Shown: positions 10,961 through 23,390, counted from the stretch's first letter. The stretch is DNA of 64,000 nt from Polytrichum commune (GCA_950295325.1 OX485803.1:37649554-37713553), one strand, 5' to 3'. Made by a program: numbers and translations. Notes: a model not told the origin generated them from the letters alone.

Positions 10961-12529
10961 GCACACTTATAACACGTAGGGTGCCAATGAGCACGAAGAA
11001 AAGAGAGAATGAGTGAGGGAAGAACGAGGTCTTAAATAGCAAAGAAGAGGAGAGGACATGAAGTAAGGATAGGGTGAGAGGATTAGAGCCTCCAATCACA
11101 ACCCCTTAACCTTCTCCTTCTAAGTAGGGACTCATCCCATCCACAAGGCTCTTCCATTTTTAAACCAACAAGGTGGATCCTAATGTGGGCATTTAACCCG
11201 CGGATCCCCTCTCGCCTCACCTTACTCCATACTCACCTAGTCAAGGCATTACCTCATTGAACTTAAACCTTGAGGCAATCACACAATACCCCTTAATGTC
11301 TAAACTTAATGCACACCACACTTCACTATTTTTATATTTTTGTGAATAATTAATAACCGTTAAAACATAACTTCTAATGGTCTCAAAGACTTAAGAACAC
11401 ATGTGAACACCATTTTGGGCTCACAGTAACCCTTGGTTACACACCCTGAAACAAGACCTAGGGCTGGAAAATCATGTATGGTCCACATCAAAACAGCTCG
11501 CAACAAGAATCGATGGTTACCATTAATTGCAGCAACATTATATGCCCACACTCCTTGCCATAGCTGGAGAAATTCTTCAATGACAGGTGCTAAATAAACA
11601 TCAAAGTTATGATCCTTAACCGCATCTTTCCCAGGAATGATGAGAGCCGACATGACGAAAAATCTTTTTGTCACAAGCCATGGAGGTAGATTATAGTTTA
11701 AAAGTACCACTGGCCATGTAGAATGTTTCAAGTTGAAATCACCAAATGGGTTCATCCCGTCTGTAGCTAGACCCAATCGTATGTTACGGGTCTCAACAGC
11801 AAAATCCGGCCACATACTGTCAATGTGCTTCCAAGCCTTGGAATTTGCTACCGATCGCACCAAATTCTCATTTTCTACACCTGTTTCAAGAGATCATGTA
11901 TCTTTTGGTGATTATGTGCATGATGTTGCATAAGCCCAGCTATGGATTTGCAACGGTACATTCGTTTAAGTCTTGGGATCAAAGGGAAGCGGCGAAGTAC
12001 TTTTCGCGGGACTATGGATGACCCTTCCACATATTGGCTGCAATCGCACTTTGAGCATTTGTCAAGATCCTTGTGCTCCCCTCGATACAATATGCATCCA
12101 TTTTTGCAAGCGTGTATAGAGTCATAGGACAATCCAAGGTTTCTTAGAAATTTTTTGGCTTCATATCTTGATTTCGGCAACAAATTGCCCGGCTCCAATA
12201 TATCCTCAGAAAGGAGAGTTAATAACTCATCTACATGGCCATTCGTAGTACCATGCACTGTGCATGTATTAAGAATAAGCAACACAGCCTGTAAGAGCTT
12301 CACTTTACTCCCTGGATACAAAGGAGTGTTAGCCCACTTAAGTAATTCATCCAAATTGGGGTCCACCACAGGATCTCCTGAGTCCAATGTATGCCCATCT
12401 TCATCATTTTCCACCTCATCAGGGATGTCATTTTCGCGTGAGCTATTCCCATGGACTTCGTCATAGCGGATAAATGCTTCATTACACATGCGATGCAACT
12501 CAGTTTCAGGATCTATGGACTAGAGGAAA

Positions 12530-12651
12530 ACAGTGCCCAACGAGACACTAAGAAACGCGGTTTTTAACGTGGTTTAACGCAGTTTAACGCGGACACTTTT
12601 TTTGACGCACAAAATCCAAAAATGTCACGGACGTCTTTTTGCTTTAACGTG
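12530..12651. repeat. Edge of the TGACGT/AACGC-repeat element
   Basis: The text changes at about 12530 from CACTA to a stretch with AACGCGG, TTTAACGC and GACGTC words like those at 14.43-15.35 kb. Element B then starts at 12652. This may be one terminus of the element that carries the tnpA-like gene at 15.7-18.5 kb. Confidence 0.45.
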
Positions 12652-13373
12652 TGTGAGCTCAAAATGGTGCCCACATGTGGTGATTAACTCTTCGAACCCA
12701 ATTTGTGTTTGACTTTGATGTGTTATGTTTATTCACAAAACATAAAAAGAGTGAAGTGTGGTGTGGATTTAAGTTTAGGCATTAGAATGTGTTGTGTGAT
12801 TATTTCAAGGTTGAATTCAATAAGAGTATGCCTTGATAATGTGAGTAGGGGGTAAGGTGAAGCAAGGTGAGCTCCGCGGGTTAAATGCCCACTTTTGGAT
12901 CCACCTTGTTAGTTTAGGAAGAAGGAAGCTTGGTGGAAGGGGATTAGTCCCTACTTTAGAGGTGAAGGTTAAGGGATTGTGATTGGAGGTGCTAATCCTC
13001 TCACCCTATCCTTACCTCTCTCTCCCTCTCTCCCTCTCTCCCTCTTTACTACTTAAGGTGGTTTCTCTCTTATTTTTCTCTCTCTCCATCAAGCGCTCTC
13101 AAGGGAGCAAGCTCTTCAAGAGCTTGAGCCACGTGTGTGGGTTAGTAGTTTTTAGTAAAGTTAATTAGTTAAGCTCTCTCTCTCTCAATGCCTCCCAAGT
13201 GAGTGAGCTCTTAGAGCTTGAGATTGCCTAGGAGGATTAGGGGTTAGTTTAGTGAAATTAGTGGGATATGTTCATTCATTGGTCAAGGGACTAGAGGAAT
13301 ATTCGATTAATCATTAGGGGTTGAGAATAGTTATTAGGACTTATTAGACATCTGCCTAAACACTGCTTGGAAC

Positions 13374-13850
13374 CAAGCTTAGTTGCTGCTGGGCAGCTGA
13401 AACTACACCCAGCTTAGTTGCTGCTGGGCAACTGGACCTGTACCGAGCTTAGTTGCTGCTGGCAGCTGAAACTGCACCCAACTTAGTTGCTGCTGGGAAG
13501 CTGAAACTACACCCAGCTTAGTTGCTGCTGGGCAGTTGAAACTGCACCCAGCTTAGTTGCTGCTGGGCAGCTGAAACTACACCCAGCTTAGTTGCTGCTG
13601 GGCAGTTGAAACTGTACCCAGCTTAGTTGCTGCTGGGCAACTGGACCTGTACCGAGCTTAGTTGCTGCTGGGCAGCTGAAACTGCACCCAGCTTAGTTGC
13701 TGCTGGGCAACTGGACCTGTACCGAGCTTAGTTGCTGCTGGCAGCTGAAACTGCACCCAACTTAATTGCTGCTGGGAAGCCGGACCTGCACCGAGCTTAG
13801 TTGCTGCTGGCAGCTGAAACTGCACTGAACTTAGTTGCTGATTCCAGGTT
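13374..13850. repeat. 35-bp minisatellite in element B
   Basis: About 13 units of roughly 35 bp built on CTTAGTTGCTGCTGGGCAGC followed by TGAAACTGCACCCAG-like text, with 34-36 bp variants. CAGCTG and GCTGCTGG words make it partly self-complementary. Confidence 0.9.
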
Positions 13851-14133
13851 AACCAAGGGACTGCCGGTAATAGGCCGGATTTGGACCGATAGGTTAATTA
13901 GCCGGTTGGCTGGTTTAGCGAGCTAAGGTTAAGATTAAGAAGGGGGTGCCGCTAACCTAGCCATGAGGGTGTTAGACCATTTGTAGATTAAAATAGTTCC
14001 TAGACAAGTGCTCAATAGGATAGGCGATGTGTGTGTGGAAGTTACATGTGATTGCATTTAACATTGACTATGGAGTAAAGTGTTTCTTAACACTTGTACA
14101 CTCTCAAGTCACCATAATTCACGTGCACAATCA

Positions 14134-14298
14134 ATGGAGAATGTGGAGGATTCTTGCAATGGCAAGAAAAAGGAAGTGAAGATTAAAAGAGTGAGGGGAA
14201 TGTCCTTAAGGGCATGTGTGGCTAAAGCCACGGGTTGGACTCTTGAGAAAGCTAACTCTACCACAAGCCAAGAGGCTAACATTAATAAAGCACAATGA
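14134..14298 (+). CDS. Conserved 54-aa small ORF of element B
   Basis: Starts MENVEDSCNGKKKEVK, continues RVRGMSLRACVAKATGWTLE and ends NINKAQ-stop. It aligns over its whole length with the ORF in element D (63371-63535), with several substitutions but no frame break, and over the last 37 residues with the 55-aa ORF in element A. ATG 14134 is the first ME in the aligned register. Function unknown; basic, probably soluble. Confidence 0.6.
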   Translation: MENVEDSCNGKKKEVKIKRVRGMSLRACVAKATGWTLEKANSTTSQEANINKAQ

Positions 14299-14428
14299 GT
14301 GAGACAATATGTGTTCATTTGAACATGAAAATTACCTTGCACAAGGTTCAATGTTGCAATAGACACATGTGATTCTCAAAGTCATCACCCGGACTAGGAC
14401 GCTAAAGGGGGGTGGATTTGGCCTCACA

Positions 14429-15350
14429 ATGTGCCCTGTTAAAACATGTTAAATGAGTTAACACGTTTTTACGTGCTGCGTTAAAACACGTTATTCAAGT
14501 AAGCTTAACTTACTTGGCACATGACGGACTTGCCGCGTAACTTACTTGCCACGTGAGCATTTCCCGCTTTTGTGCATTCCACGTTGGATCTGACATGGAC
14601 ATTTTCCAATTTTTTAAATTCCACGTCAGATATGACGTGGACAAGTCTCCGTCCTTGTGATGGATGCAAAAATTGCTGATGTGGCATGGAAATCTGACGT
14701 GGCGTTTAGGTTTTCAATGGCTAGGATTGTGACACGTGGCGTGATCCTAGATTTCGCGTATATTTTCGCATCGACTATGTTATTTTGTGTTTACGTAAAC
14801 GCAATGTGACGTGTTTTGGAAGTGCGTCCCGGACGTCAATTTTGACGCTTTTTGACGCTGATAAACAGATGTGTCACCTATTTTAACGTTTTTCGGGAAA
14901 GTCTTTAGACATAGGATGACGTTCGCCACGTCAACTATTTGACGCATCCAATTTGAATTTTGTGTCAAAAAAAACACAATGTAGTGTTCATGTTGACGCT
15001 GATAAACAAATGTCTCACATATTTTAACGTGTTTTGGGAAACGTCCTTAGACGTAGGATGACGTTCGCCACATCAACAATTTGACGCATCCAATTTGAAT
15101 TTTGTGTCAAGGGAAACACAATGTAGTGTTCATGTTGAGGCATAGCCAGCGTCCATTATGACACATACAAACACTCATAAACATGAACGATGACGTCAAC
15201 TGATACGCGACATAACATATTTTATAACACCTTTGAAACGTCATATATAACACATTGTAACACAAAAATGAACGCGTCATAACGTGTATTAACAACGTCA
15301 ATCACACTTTAACACTACGCACATAAACATCGGTAAACACTACATGTCCG
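14429..15350. repeat. TGACGT/AACGC degenerate repeat flank
   Basis: Gene-free flank made of loosely repeated AACGTCA..., TTTGACGC and GTTAAAACACG words. It includes two near-identical copies of a segment of about 130 bp (14860-14990 and 15000-15125, sharing AATTTGAATTTTGTGTCAA). The same word set fills the introns of the adjacent tnpA-like gene. Confidence 0.65.
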
Positions 15351-16164
15351 TCACATGAAGCTCATCAGTGTGCGCGCTACAACATGGAAAATTAGCCAAT
15401 TGCATTGAATATAATGCTCATACAATGTCCTGTCATTAAATAGCATAATGCATAAAGGCTGCCTGTTGATTGTGATAGCGAACACCTTTCTACTAAAATG
15501 GCGCGAGACTACTTCTTGGAGATGCAGATGATCTTGGGTTTGGGATGCGCGCAAACGCTGCGTAGCGTAAGGGGCTGCTCATGCTGGATTCTTCTTAATC
15601 TACACAGCCCACATCATCGCGCTAACGGTGAGTTCATAGCAACACATCATCCAATCAAATTAGGGTGAAGAACGCTTTAGTAAGTGAGCTCTAGATCTTA
15701 CGTACCTTTTTAACGCACTTAATTGGCCCTGTCCCTCGCTTGGACTGAGCCTTCTTTTCCTTCAATGGGGATTTCAGCTTCTTTGTCCCCGCTCGTGTTG
15801 TTGCCCTCCCCTGCTTTGGAATTCCCGGAGGTGTTTCATCACCGGCCCCCACTGCCGCTGCTGCCCCTTCGACTTCGGCACGCCTTAAGTTGCTCGCGGG
15901 CCACCGAATGAAATGACCCATGGCCTGCTTCATTGTGAGGACGTCTTCATCCTCTATTGGGCACTGAAGGTCGTGGTCGTCTTTTAGGCTTGTCATCACC
16001 TGCACGGAGAACTCGTCCTCTTCAATGGTTTTGCAGTGGACCGACTCTCCAGGCATTCCGTGCAGCACTCCTAACCCAACAACTTCGGTGCAGGGGTCGT
16101 CATGAGCGGCACTGAGCAACTGCACCGCCACTCCTTTCGCAAATCCACCATGCGATACCAACAA

Positions 16165-16520
16165 TGTATCGCAGTTACGTTATTTACTTACGTTCTGTAA
16201 CATCACTTGAACGTGTGCTATGTCATTCAAGTCGGAAATTCGTATCATTCGAGGCGCAATTTTACGTCACTGGAAACGCAATTTTATGTCATTCGAGACG
16301 AATAGTACGTCACCAGAAACATAGTTTTATGTCATTCGGGACGCTTTTTATGTGACACGTGACGCAATGTTATGTCATTCAAGACGCGGTTTCATGTCAT
16401 TCAAAACACAGACGTTATTTGGAACGCGATCTCACGTTCCTTGAAACGCGAAGTCCTGTCATCTAAAACACAATGTAATATACTGGAAAATGTGATATAC
16501 ACAATCAACGCCCTTTAACA
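16165..16520. repeat. Intron filled with ACGTCA/AACGC repeats
   Basis: The intron between exons 2 and 3 of the tnpA-like gene is a run of units of about 25-30 bp of the form TATGTCATTCGAGACGC / ACGTCACTGGAAACGC. No coding potential. Confidence 0.7.
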
Positions 16521-17300
16521 GGCATGATCTGAAACCTTCTTCTCGATGGAGAGCGTTGCGATCGTTTCGACAACCTGTTGCTCGTCCGTTGTTTCGGAGG
16601 ACGCCTTTTCCTCCGAAGGTGCTTTGGGTCCGTCACTGCCGTCATACGAACCTTGAGGAGGTGAACCTACGTCATTGGTAGTGGCGGCCTCCTCCGTCTC
16701 CACATCTTCTTGCGGGGCGCCCTCCTCCGTCCTGGCGTCTTCCTCGGGCCCCTCCCCCTCATCCGGCTCTGTCAGAGTGTCCACGGCCTCCTCCGGCTTT
16801 GTGCGTGCGTCCGGAGCCTCCTCTTGCGCAGGGGGTGCGTCTGCACCGTCCCCTGTCTCCGTGCAGTCATCCGGGGACTCCTCCGTCTCCGTGGCAACTT
16901 TTCTTGCCGGGTTGGGGAGCGTGGCTACATCCTCTGTGTCGTCCATGTCAGGCTCCGGAGTGACAACAACTTCTTTTGCTGTCTTACTGCTGCCTCACTT
17001 GGGCTGCGCTCTCCCTCCAGAGTCCTTGGTGCCCTTCTGTTTGGACGCCGCTGGCTCGACGAATGGTGGAGGTGCAGCCCTGGCCATGGTGGCGTGTAAC
17101 TCCGTCAGCAAGTCCTCCACCTTCTTCAACCTCTTCTCTTGGGCCGCACACAACGCTTCAATCTTATCCATCCTCGCATCATCATCACCTTCTGGCTTCC
17201 GCTTCCTTGTTGTGAGGCGGTCTTCCAAGTCCTTTCGCCTCATTGCCTTCACCTCGATCGCAACTTCCGCTTCTGTTGGCCTTCGTCCTAATTTTATACT

Positions 17301-17747
17301 CTGCGCATGAGTCCCACCTTGTCATTTTCTGGCCAAACAACCACAACTGTGCTCGTCTATCCTAGTGCGTCACTTGTAACATTACACAGTCCACATATGT
17401 TTAAAGTGACACAAGCATGTTACTTTAAACGTGCTAAAACGCAGTTTTGCATCACTTGAAACGCAGAGTTACGTCATGTGAAACGCAGAGTCACGTCACT
17501 TGAAACACAAGGTAACGTCATAAGAAACGCAATTTAGCGTCATAAGAAACGCAGCGGTCACGTCGTGAGGAACGCAGAGAAACGTTTCTTGACACACGCG
17601 CGTCACTAGAAACGCAATGTCACGTCATAAGAAACGCAGATAAACGTCACTTGAAACATCAAATTAATGTCATTAGAAACACAATGTCGCATCATTAGAA
17701 ACACAATGTTACGTCATCGCGGACAGGTATTGTAAGAATGAACTTAC
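17301..17747. repeat. Intron filled with ACGTCATAAGAAACGCA repeats
   Basis: About a dozen degenerate units of roughly 25 bp, each with ACGTCA, a variable trinucleotide, then GAAACGCA. They sit in the intron between exons 1 and 2 of the tnpA-like gene. TGACGT is the core bound by plant TGA-type bZIP factors and could equally be the element's own transposase-binding word. Confidence 0.8.
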
Positions 17748-18531
17748 CAGCGCTGACACTGCCGCTAAGGATTGGTTCCATGCGCTACCGGACTTCGACG
17801 GCCTCCCAAGCAAAATGCTCGACATGAGTTGGGATTTCTCTTGCACTGCTGGGTCTTCCTGCAATTCCACCAACCTCTCCCAATGGCGCTTGGCTATGTC
17901 GGCTGGCCTCGCGGCTCCCTCCTTGATGAGCTTATTGATTTGGTACTTCAGCCGCGTCACGCACCTCGACATCCTTTTGTTGAACCACCTCTCACTGAGT
18001 TCAGTGGTTTCACCATAGAATTCGAACTCCGTCCGCACTCGTTCAATCAGCGCCTTCTTTGCCGCCTTCTGTTGTCCGTGCCAGCCGGGCCGCACTGTTG
18101 GATCCAACTCCCGTGCAAACTTCTGCAGTTCCCTAAAAACCACTGGCTCGTGGGATCCAACCGGCACGCCATGGCGATCCAGTTTGATGCGTAGCGGGTC
18201 CTTCGGAGAGAGATCATCTTCCTCCTCGTATCCCTCCATGTCTTCTTCCTCCTCCATATCTTCATCATCGAATTCATCGTCATCGGCATCCTCAGCCTCC
18301 TCGGAAGATGACGACAAGCGTTGCGGTGTGTGGGAGGCAGATCCCAAGCTGCGAATGGCCGTCTTTCGCTTTGCAATTGGCGCCCGGGAGCTGGATGAGC
18401 GCCCTAGTGGTGAGGAGGTGTCCGTGTCTGCAGGGCCGCGCCATGGCGGATTAAACATGTCTTCGCTCAACTCCTGCGAGGGTCTCCTCGGTGGTGCAAG
18501 TATTCTCTTCAACACCCCTGCAGGTTTCTAG

Positions 18532-19700
18532 CGACTTGGCCCCGGAGACGCCCTCCCACTGGACTTGGCCGTGGGCATAGGTTTCGGAGGGCTTCCTCCC
18601 GCCTCTCGATCCATCCACCTTGTCTCCACGCGGCGCTGCTGGTTGCCCATGCTCCCGCGTGGCTTTCTGCCCTTCCGACCGTCCTCCTCCCAGTCCTCCA
18701 TTTCGTGCAGCAGCGCCTCTTCTCAACGCAGTGCAACTCGGACCGCCGTCACCGACAAACAGTTCCTTCTAAGCGGCAACTTAGAAGCTCGCGGCCTCCA
18801 CCCAACGAAAAGCTCCTTGCTCTCCTTGCGTTTCTGTCAGAGTGAAAAGAAAAGTACGAACCGAAAGCCGTCCACCTAACTGTCAGCGATGACGGCGTAG
18901 AACGACATTGGTGCCACAAATCCCTAAAATTCAAGCAACCAGCCACTATGTTTAAATTTCAAATTATGAAGCAATCGGCGATTAGGTATTTGTAGTTGGT
19001 GAAGACGAAATGACGAAAAAATTGGCTGCTTCAGGGTTTCTTACCTGAACCTCTCACTCCGCTGTGCTTGCTCTCCTTGCGGCCCAGCATTCGCTCATCA
19101 AAGGCAATAGGTTTAGGGCAGGGGGACTTACGAAAGGGACGAGACTTGTATGTGAGCGGTGAGCAGAGAGTGGAGAGCAGAGAGTGGCGATTTGGAGAGC
19201 GGAGAGCAGAAATGGTGTAAAAATAGGAAATATTCTATATTAAATTTAGAATTTCCTAAAAATAATACAAGAATATACTTAGAATATTCCAGATTATGCC
19301 AGAAATAGAAAAATTTGGGACCTATTTCCGTGGAATGTGTAGGCACTAAATAAAATAAATGCCTTGAATTTGAAATGGTCTGATTTAGTTTGGGAACCGT
19401 GAAGTGCAAAAATGATAGTAAAATTGTGATATAATAAATAAGTAGATGATGAAAACCAAGGATGATCCCAAGATGTATAGAGACACATGATACAGTTGAG
19501 TATTGTAATCCAACATTTTGAGTTGAATAAAAATAATCCATGCGATTGTATTTATTATATTATTGAGCTGACAATCTTAAATTATTCAATGAAAATCTTA
19601 TATCACTTAGTCTATGTCGTACTCGATTAGAAACATGGATGAATAGGCACTACTTCATCGATCTATCATGTTGATGGGAGAAAGGGACACTCCTAGAGTA
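18532..19700. other. 5' flank of the tnpA-like gene, then AT-rich spacer
   Basis: 18530-19130 is GC-rich and probably the gene's 5' region. 19150-19215 is a purine run (GAGCGGAGAGCAGAGAG). Its inverted relative is at 36110-36165, marking a second copy of this element there. 19215-19700 is AT-rich with no gene seen. Confidence 0.45.
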
Positions 19701-19704
19701 AATC

Positions 19705-22700
19705 CTAGGTCCGATCTAAAGGGTGAGTTAAAATTCCACTCTCGAGAATTACTTTGACCTCGTTGAAGCTGAAGGTTGGCGCGTGGATGAAAAGGTCTAC
19801 ATCAGGATTGCGATGGCAGACCTTTAAAAGAATATAGTAAACATGCTTGCAATACGAGAATTGATTCCGCCCTCGAAAGTTGGTCATTGTCTTCTTGAAC
19901 GCAGGGCATGTGCAACCCGGGAGGGAACTGATGGTGATATGGTATTGTGTCACATCGGGTGGCATCATCGAGTCTAGCGCAATGATGCAGCCATGGCCAG
20001 GGTGAGGAATCATTGTGACCGAGCGGAGTTGAGCTTTGAGGGAGTCCGAAGAGCCCATGGATAGCCGCTGCTGAGGGTTTGGACGGGTTGCGGTGCGCTT
20101 AACGAGCTTCCCTTCTCTCTTCCCAGGATACCTGTCCGCATCTGCTGGCACCGGCACGGAGTCTAGATTTGCCGGAGACGGTGCAGTGGAAAAGAGCCTT
20201 CTGGGTGAGACTGGCACTTTCTGCGGCAGTTGGAATCCGGCCGCCTCGAGGGCCAGGATCTCACATTGCTTGAGGTTAGTGCCAAGTTTCACTGGCCAAA
20301 CATCCGGAATGCTTGGTCTCTCCTGTTCCGCAGAGTATTGAACAACCCATTTGCGCCTGCTACCCTTAACGCACCTATGGATATCATCTGAGCAGAAGAA
20401 AAACTCTGTGGTCTCTTTCACATTCCTCCTAGTGCTGTGCCATAGACCGGTGTACGTAGGGGCAGGGGTTGATTTTGCACCCCTTACGATTCTCTCAGTA
20501 CACTTCTTTTTGGTGACAGCTCTCTGTGCCCAACAACATTTGGCAGAAGTCTTTGGCAACCGAGCGATGTGCCACTCCTTCACGTTCACCCTAGTCTCCT
20601 CGACGGCAGTGACGTGGCTGATCCGTCCCTCGGGGATGTGGGACGGGACGACATTGTCGGCATATGGCGCCATGGGTGCAACTTCCGGGACATTGGAATC
20701 ATCCTCTTCAATAATTATGGGCATGTTAGTGGAACGAGTCCGGACAGCCCTACCAGAGCCACGGGGATGTGAGAAGTTGACCTTATCAGGTCTGTGCGAC
20801 TCCTCTTCTGCTCCAAGAGGTAGATCTGCTTTCCGTTTCGTGGACCCGAATACCTCTTCCCCAGCCATGCAAGGCACCCGGGTACAGAACTCTTCTGCTC
20901 CAGGCATGTCCATCATGGGGTCTTCGAGGACTAAAGGATTACCCGTTTGCTTCGCCCTGCGCTCTGCCAACCTTAGCTTGAGCTCTTTCTTTGTAGGGCC
21001 TGTACCGCCGACATCACCTTTCAGGAACTGGTAGTAATTGACAACCTGTAGGAAGCCTCGAACGAAGTCGTCCACGGTAGCAACATAGAGGTCGCCGCCG
21101 CTATTTCCAGACGCTTGAAGCCACTTGTTGTGTATTGATTCGGCGAGATTACATGAAGGCATTTCTGCTAGTTCTCCTTCTGTAAATTTCTGCGTGCACA
21201 TAGTGGAAGCAATTATAAATTGGAGAAGAGTTGTGAAAATTACAGTGAAAGAAAAAAAAAACAACAAGTTTTGGGACAACATACCCCGGTCATGAAGCCT
21301 CCCCATTGGCGATAACGGAAATGCCAGAATGCAAGCCAGAGCTCCAGTTTGTCAAGTGCCTTCTCTGTCACTGCCCCGGCGGATACCCACCATGCACGTA
21401 GCCCGTGGTACAGGTTTTCCGCTTCGTCCATGGTCCTCGCGGTCCTATATTGGTGGCACATCTTCTTGTGCTGCTCCCAGAGTTCTTCGGGAATGTATTT
21501 CTCGGTATACTTAACCATAGATTGGGTCCAATGAAACTGACAGGTTCTCTCCCGGTCATCCATGCGGTCCTCCTTCTTCCCGTTGCCATATATGACCCGA
21601 ACTGCATTCCAATTGGCCTGGGCGCTGTCGGCCATGAAACCCTTGAAGTTGGTATCGACAACACCATTCCTCTCCATCACAGCATTGAGATTCTTCCAAA
21701 AAACGATCTGGGCATCACAGTCCTCCGATTGCATGTCACAACTTGCAATGGTCATGACACGACAATACGTGGAGTCATACACGTGGCATGCCATTGTGGT
21801 CCATTGTCTAACCCGTTTCACATGGTCGAACATCATCCAAGCATTCTCCAGATCTTCGCCGGGCTGCATACGCTTCACCAAGTCTACCCCACTACCAGGC
21901 CCGACTTCCGACATCTTGAAGACAAAAACCTTGTCAAGATCAGCCCCTTGACCAGGGAATTTGTTCTCCTGAACAAAGGCCCATAAACTGATTCCACGGA
22001 GTTTGGTGATAGAGTCCATGACACCATACCTTTTGAGGTATCGGAAGCTCATGACCTTGTTGCGGATGTTCGGGGAAGCCATGTCCTTGCACCGGTCGAA
22101 TACAGGAACAAGTTCCTCCAGAGTGAGCTTCTTTGGTGGCGCGTCATCGGATTGAAGAAGATAGTTGCCAATTAGAACTTTGCTAGCCTCCAACACAAGT
22201 GCACTCTTGGTAGCCTGAGGAGTCTTCTCGATCTGTTCTTCAATTAGGCCACTGATCTCAGCCTTAGTGTCTCTGTAGTCGCCCACCTTGACAGGGTGAT
22301 CGTGAGTTCCAATGTGGATGCACGCTCTTGTGTGGTTGTTTTTGCCAGCAACATAATAAATTTTCGCTCCACATGTAGCAATACATGTTGGGGGTTCTTT
22401 ACATACCTTGCAAACAAACGTAGAGTCAGGTGGGGGCGCTTGATCCACTACAAAGGCTTGGAGGGTACAACCTTCAAACTCTGTCTCGTTGACTTCGAAA
22501 ATACGAGGTCGGCGGATCAAATATTCGCACTCCTTGTTGTTGCAACACAGGTGTCCAACGCAAGCGGAAGAACGGAAGGACAAACCAAAGTCGTTTGTGA
22601 TGTTGGTGGTGATGGTCTTCGTCCACACATGGCCGTCGTAACGCTTGTCCATTCCCTGCATTGACTTGGCCTGTGACCGTGCGGCCGTGTCACTAGCGGG

Positions 22701-23390
22701 TGGCAACTCAAATATGACGACACCATCGAACTCAGCAGGAAGGTACTCTACTCTCTCGTGTCTAATCACTGAGTAATCTAATTTTTTTAGAATATTTTTT
22801 TTTCCCGGCCTTCCTGCAAGTTGTTTTAGCAATGGAAATATGCTAACAGTCTCTTGGGACAAAGGATATACTTTAGGAGCATTCCCACTAACTATAACCT
22901 GAGGCAGGGGCTTGGTGGGACTGCCCTCTTCATCTGAAGAAAGTGTAATTACAGACTGAACTCTAACGTTTTCTACAATTGGCGTGTCGAGACCGGGCTC
23001 GAGCTTGACCTTCACATCACGTGGCAGAGGAGTTTGAATGGTGCACGTAGAGGAATTACGAGGAGTGAGGATCTCAGTAGACGCAGCCATCTGAGAATCA
23101 GTGAGGCCATACACTCGGTAACTACCTGGAGGAAGACTCCAAAACAAGTTATTGTTCTCATCTCGCTGCGATACCCGACCAAGGGTGTATGTAAGTTCTG
23201 ACGTGACAACATCAAAAATATCCTCGTCAACAATAATAGTATCCTCTCTGAAGCCGAACCGAATACTCAGACGTTGGGACGTCACGTAAGCTAGACCGTC
23301 CTTTTGCATCCGAAAGGTAACTGGGACTCTCACACCATCTGCATAGAGGACAGCCAACCCCAAGTCTCCAATAGCAGGAATATGAGCCAT
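19705..23390 (-). CDS. MULE-like transposase with SWIM zinc finger
   Basis: Two exons: 23390-21285 and 21189-19705 (donor GGG|GTATGT, acceptor CACGCAG|AAA, phase 0), giving an open frame of 1196 residues. Start: ATG 23390 (MAHIPAIGDLG) is preferred over ATG 23501, whose extra residues look like leader sequence. In order: an N-terminal region; a Cys-rich zinc-type segment (CVGHLCCNNKEC and CKVCKEPPTCIATC) of the GCM/FLYWCH-WRKY sort common in MULEs; a DDE-type core with SCDMQSEDCDAQIVFW (Asp about 552) and GFMADSAQANWNAV (Asp about 587), then FHWTQS; a WHFRYRQWGGFMTG segment; a long linker; and a C-terminal SWIM finger CTCPAFKK...YCKH (about 1128-1151). Open throughout, so possibly active or recently so. 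I found no flanking inverted repeats. Confidence 0.8.

Larger units (their letters stand above)
10146..11425 (-). mobile_element. Element A: small-ORF insertion family, 1280 bp
   Basis: Starts TGTCACAAAAAA and ends GGGCTCACA, with GTAAC on both sides (10141-10145 and 11426-11430). TG...CA ends and a 5-bp duplication are LTR-like, so it could be a solo LTR, but no internal retroelement region is known. Relative to copy B it is inverted. It carries the conserved small ORF (10288-10455) and about 1.5 units of a 192-bp tandem repeat (10660-10960). On its sense (minus) strand a TATTTAAG-like box lies near 11035. Confidence 0.8.
9754..12520 (-). pseudogene. CACTA tnp2-type transposase, split by an insertion
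   Basis: The tnp2 catalytic region lies in two blocks. 12498-11431 carries CKNGCILYRGEHKDLDKC, the zinc-type CSKCDCSQYV segment, LGLATDGMNPFGDFNLKH, WPVVLLNYNLPPWL, LIIPGKDAVKDHNFDVYL and MWTIHDFPALGLVSGCVTKG. 10140-9754 carries a CPNCG motif, MIYTGHRGLLARPHPYRK and FNGKIEKRTKP. Removing element A (10146-11425) and one GTAAC duplication joins ...VTKGY to KACPNCG in frame, so the insertion hit a once-open exon. A frame break near 11870 separates the 207-aa and 167-aa stretches. The 5' exon is missing past 12.53 kb. Cut-and-paste transposase, inactive here. Confidence 0.85.
12652..14428 (+). mobile_element. Element B: small-ORF insertion family, 1777 bp
   Basis: Begins TGTGAGCTCAAAATGG and ends GGATTTGGCCTCACA. 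The flanks ACGTG (12647-12651) and ATGTG (14429-14433) are a 5-bp duplication differing by one C/T. It lies inside the TGACGT-repeat element. In order it holds a CT-rich block with TCCCTCTC repeats (13011-13180), a 35-bp minisatellite (13374-13850) and the 54-aa small ORF (14134-14298) near the 3' end. No reverse transcriptase or transposase is present. Solo LTR or an independent non-autonomous element; the sequence does not decide. Confidence 0.8.
15691..18531 (-). pseudogene. CACTA second protein (tnpA-like; Transposase_24 and DUF8039 type)
   Basis: Minus-strand gene in at least three exons. Exon 1, about 18515-17748 (donor CTG|GTAAGTT), has a Ser/Arg-rich start, a long Asp/Glu run, then a Transposase_24-like region: HGVPVGSHEPVVFRELQKFA, WFNKRMSRCVTRLKYQI and HWERLVELQEDPAVQEKSQL. 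Exon 2, 17300 to about 16521, has a coiled coil (MDKIEALCAAQEKRLKKVED) and an acidic Glu/Thr/Pro region; it is broken by an in-frame TGA at 16995-16997. Exon 3, about 16164-15705, has a DUF8039-like domain (GVLHGMPGESVHCKTIEEDE, then MKQAMGHFIRWP) and a Lys-rich tail ending at donor AAG|GTACGT. Family members bind transposon ends. The single TGA may be the only coding lesion. Confidence 0.65.

Noticed and set aside
16675-17310. Plus-strand Ser/Val-rich ORF of 211 aa
   Set aside because: Antisense shadow of the acidic and coiled-coil exon of the minus-strand tnpA-like gene.
20351-21034. Plus-strand ORF of 227 aa
   Set aside because: Antisense to the MULE-like transposase exon 2, which has a SWIM finger and long-range frame.
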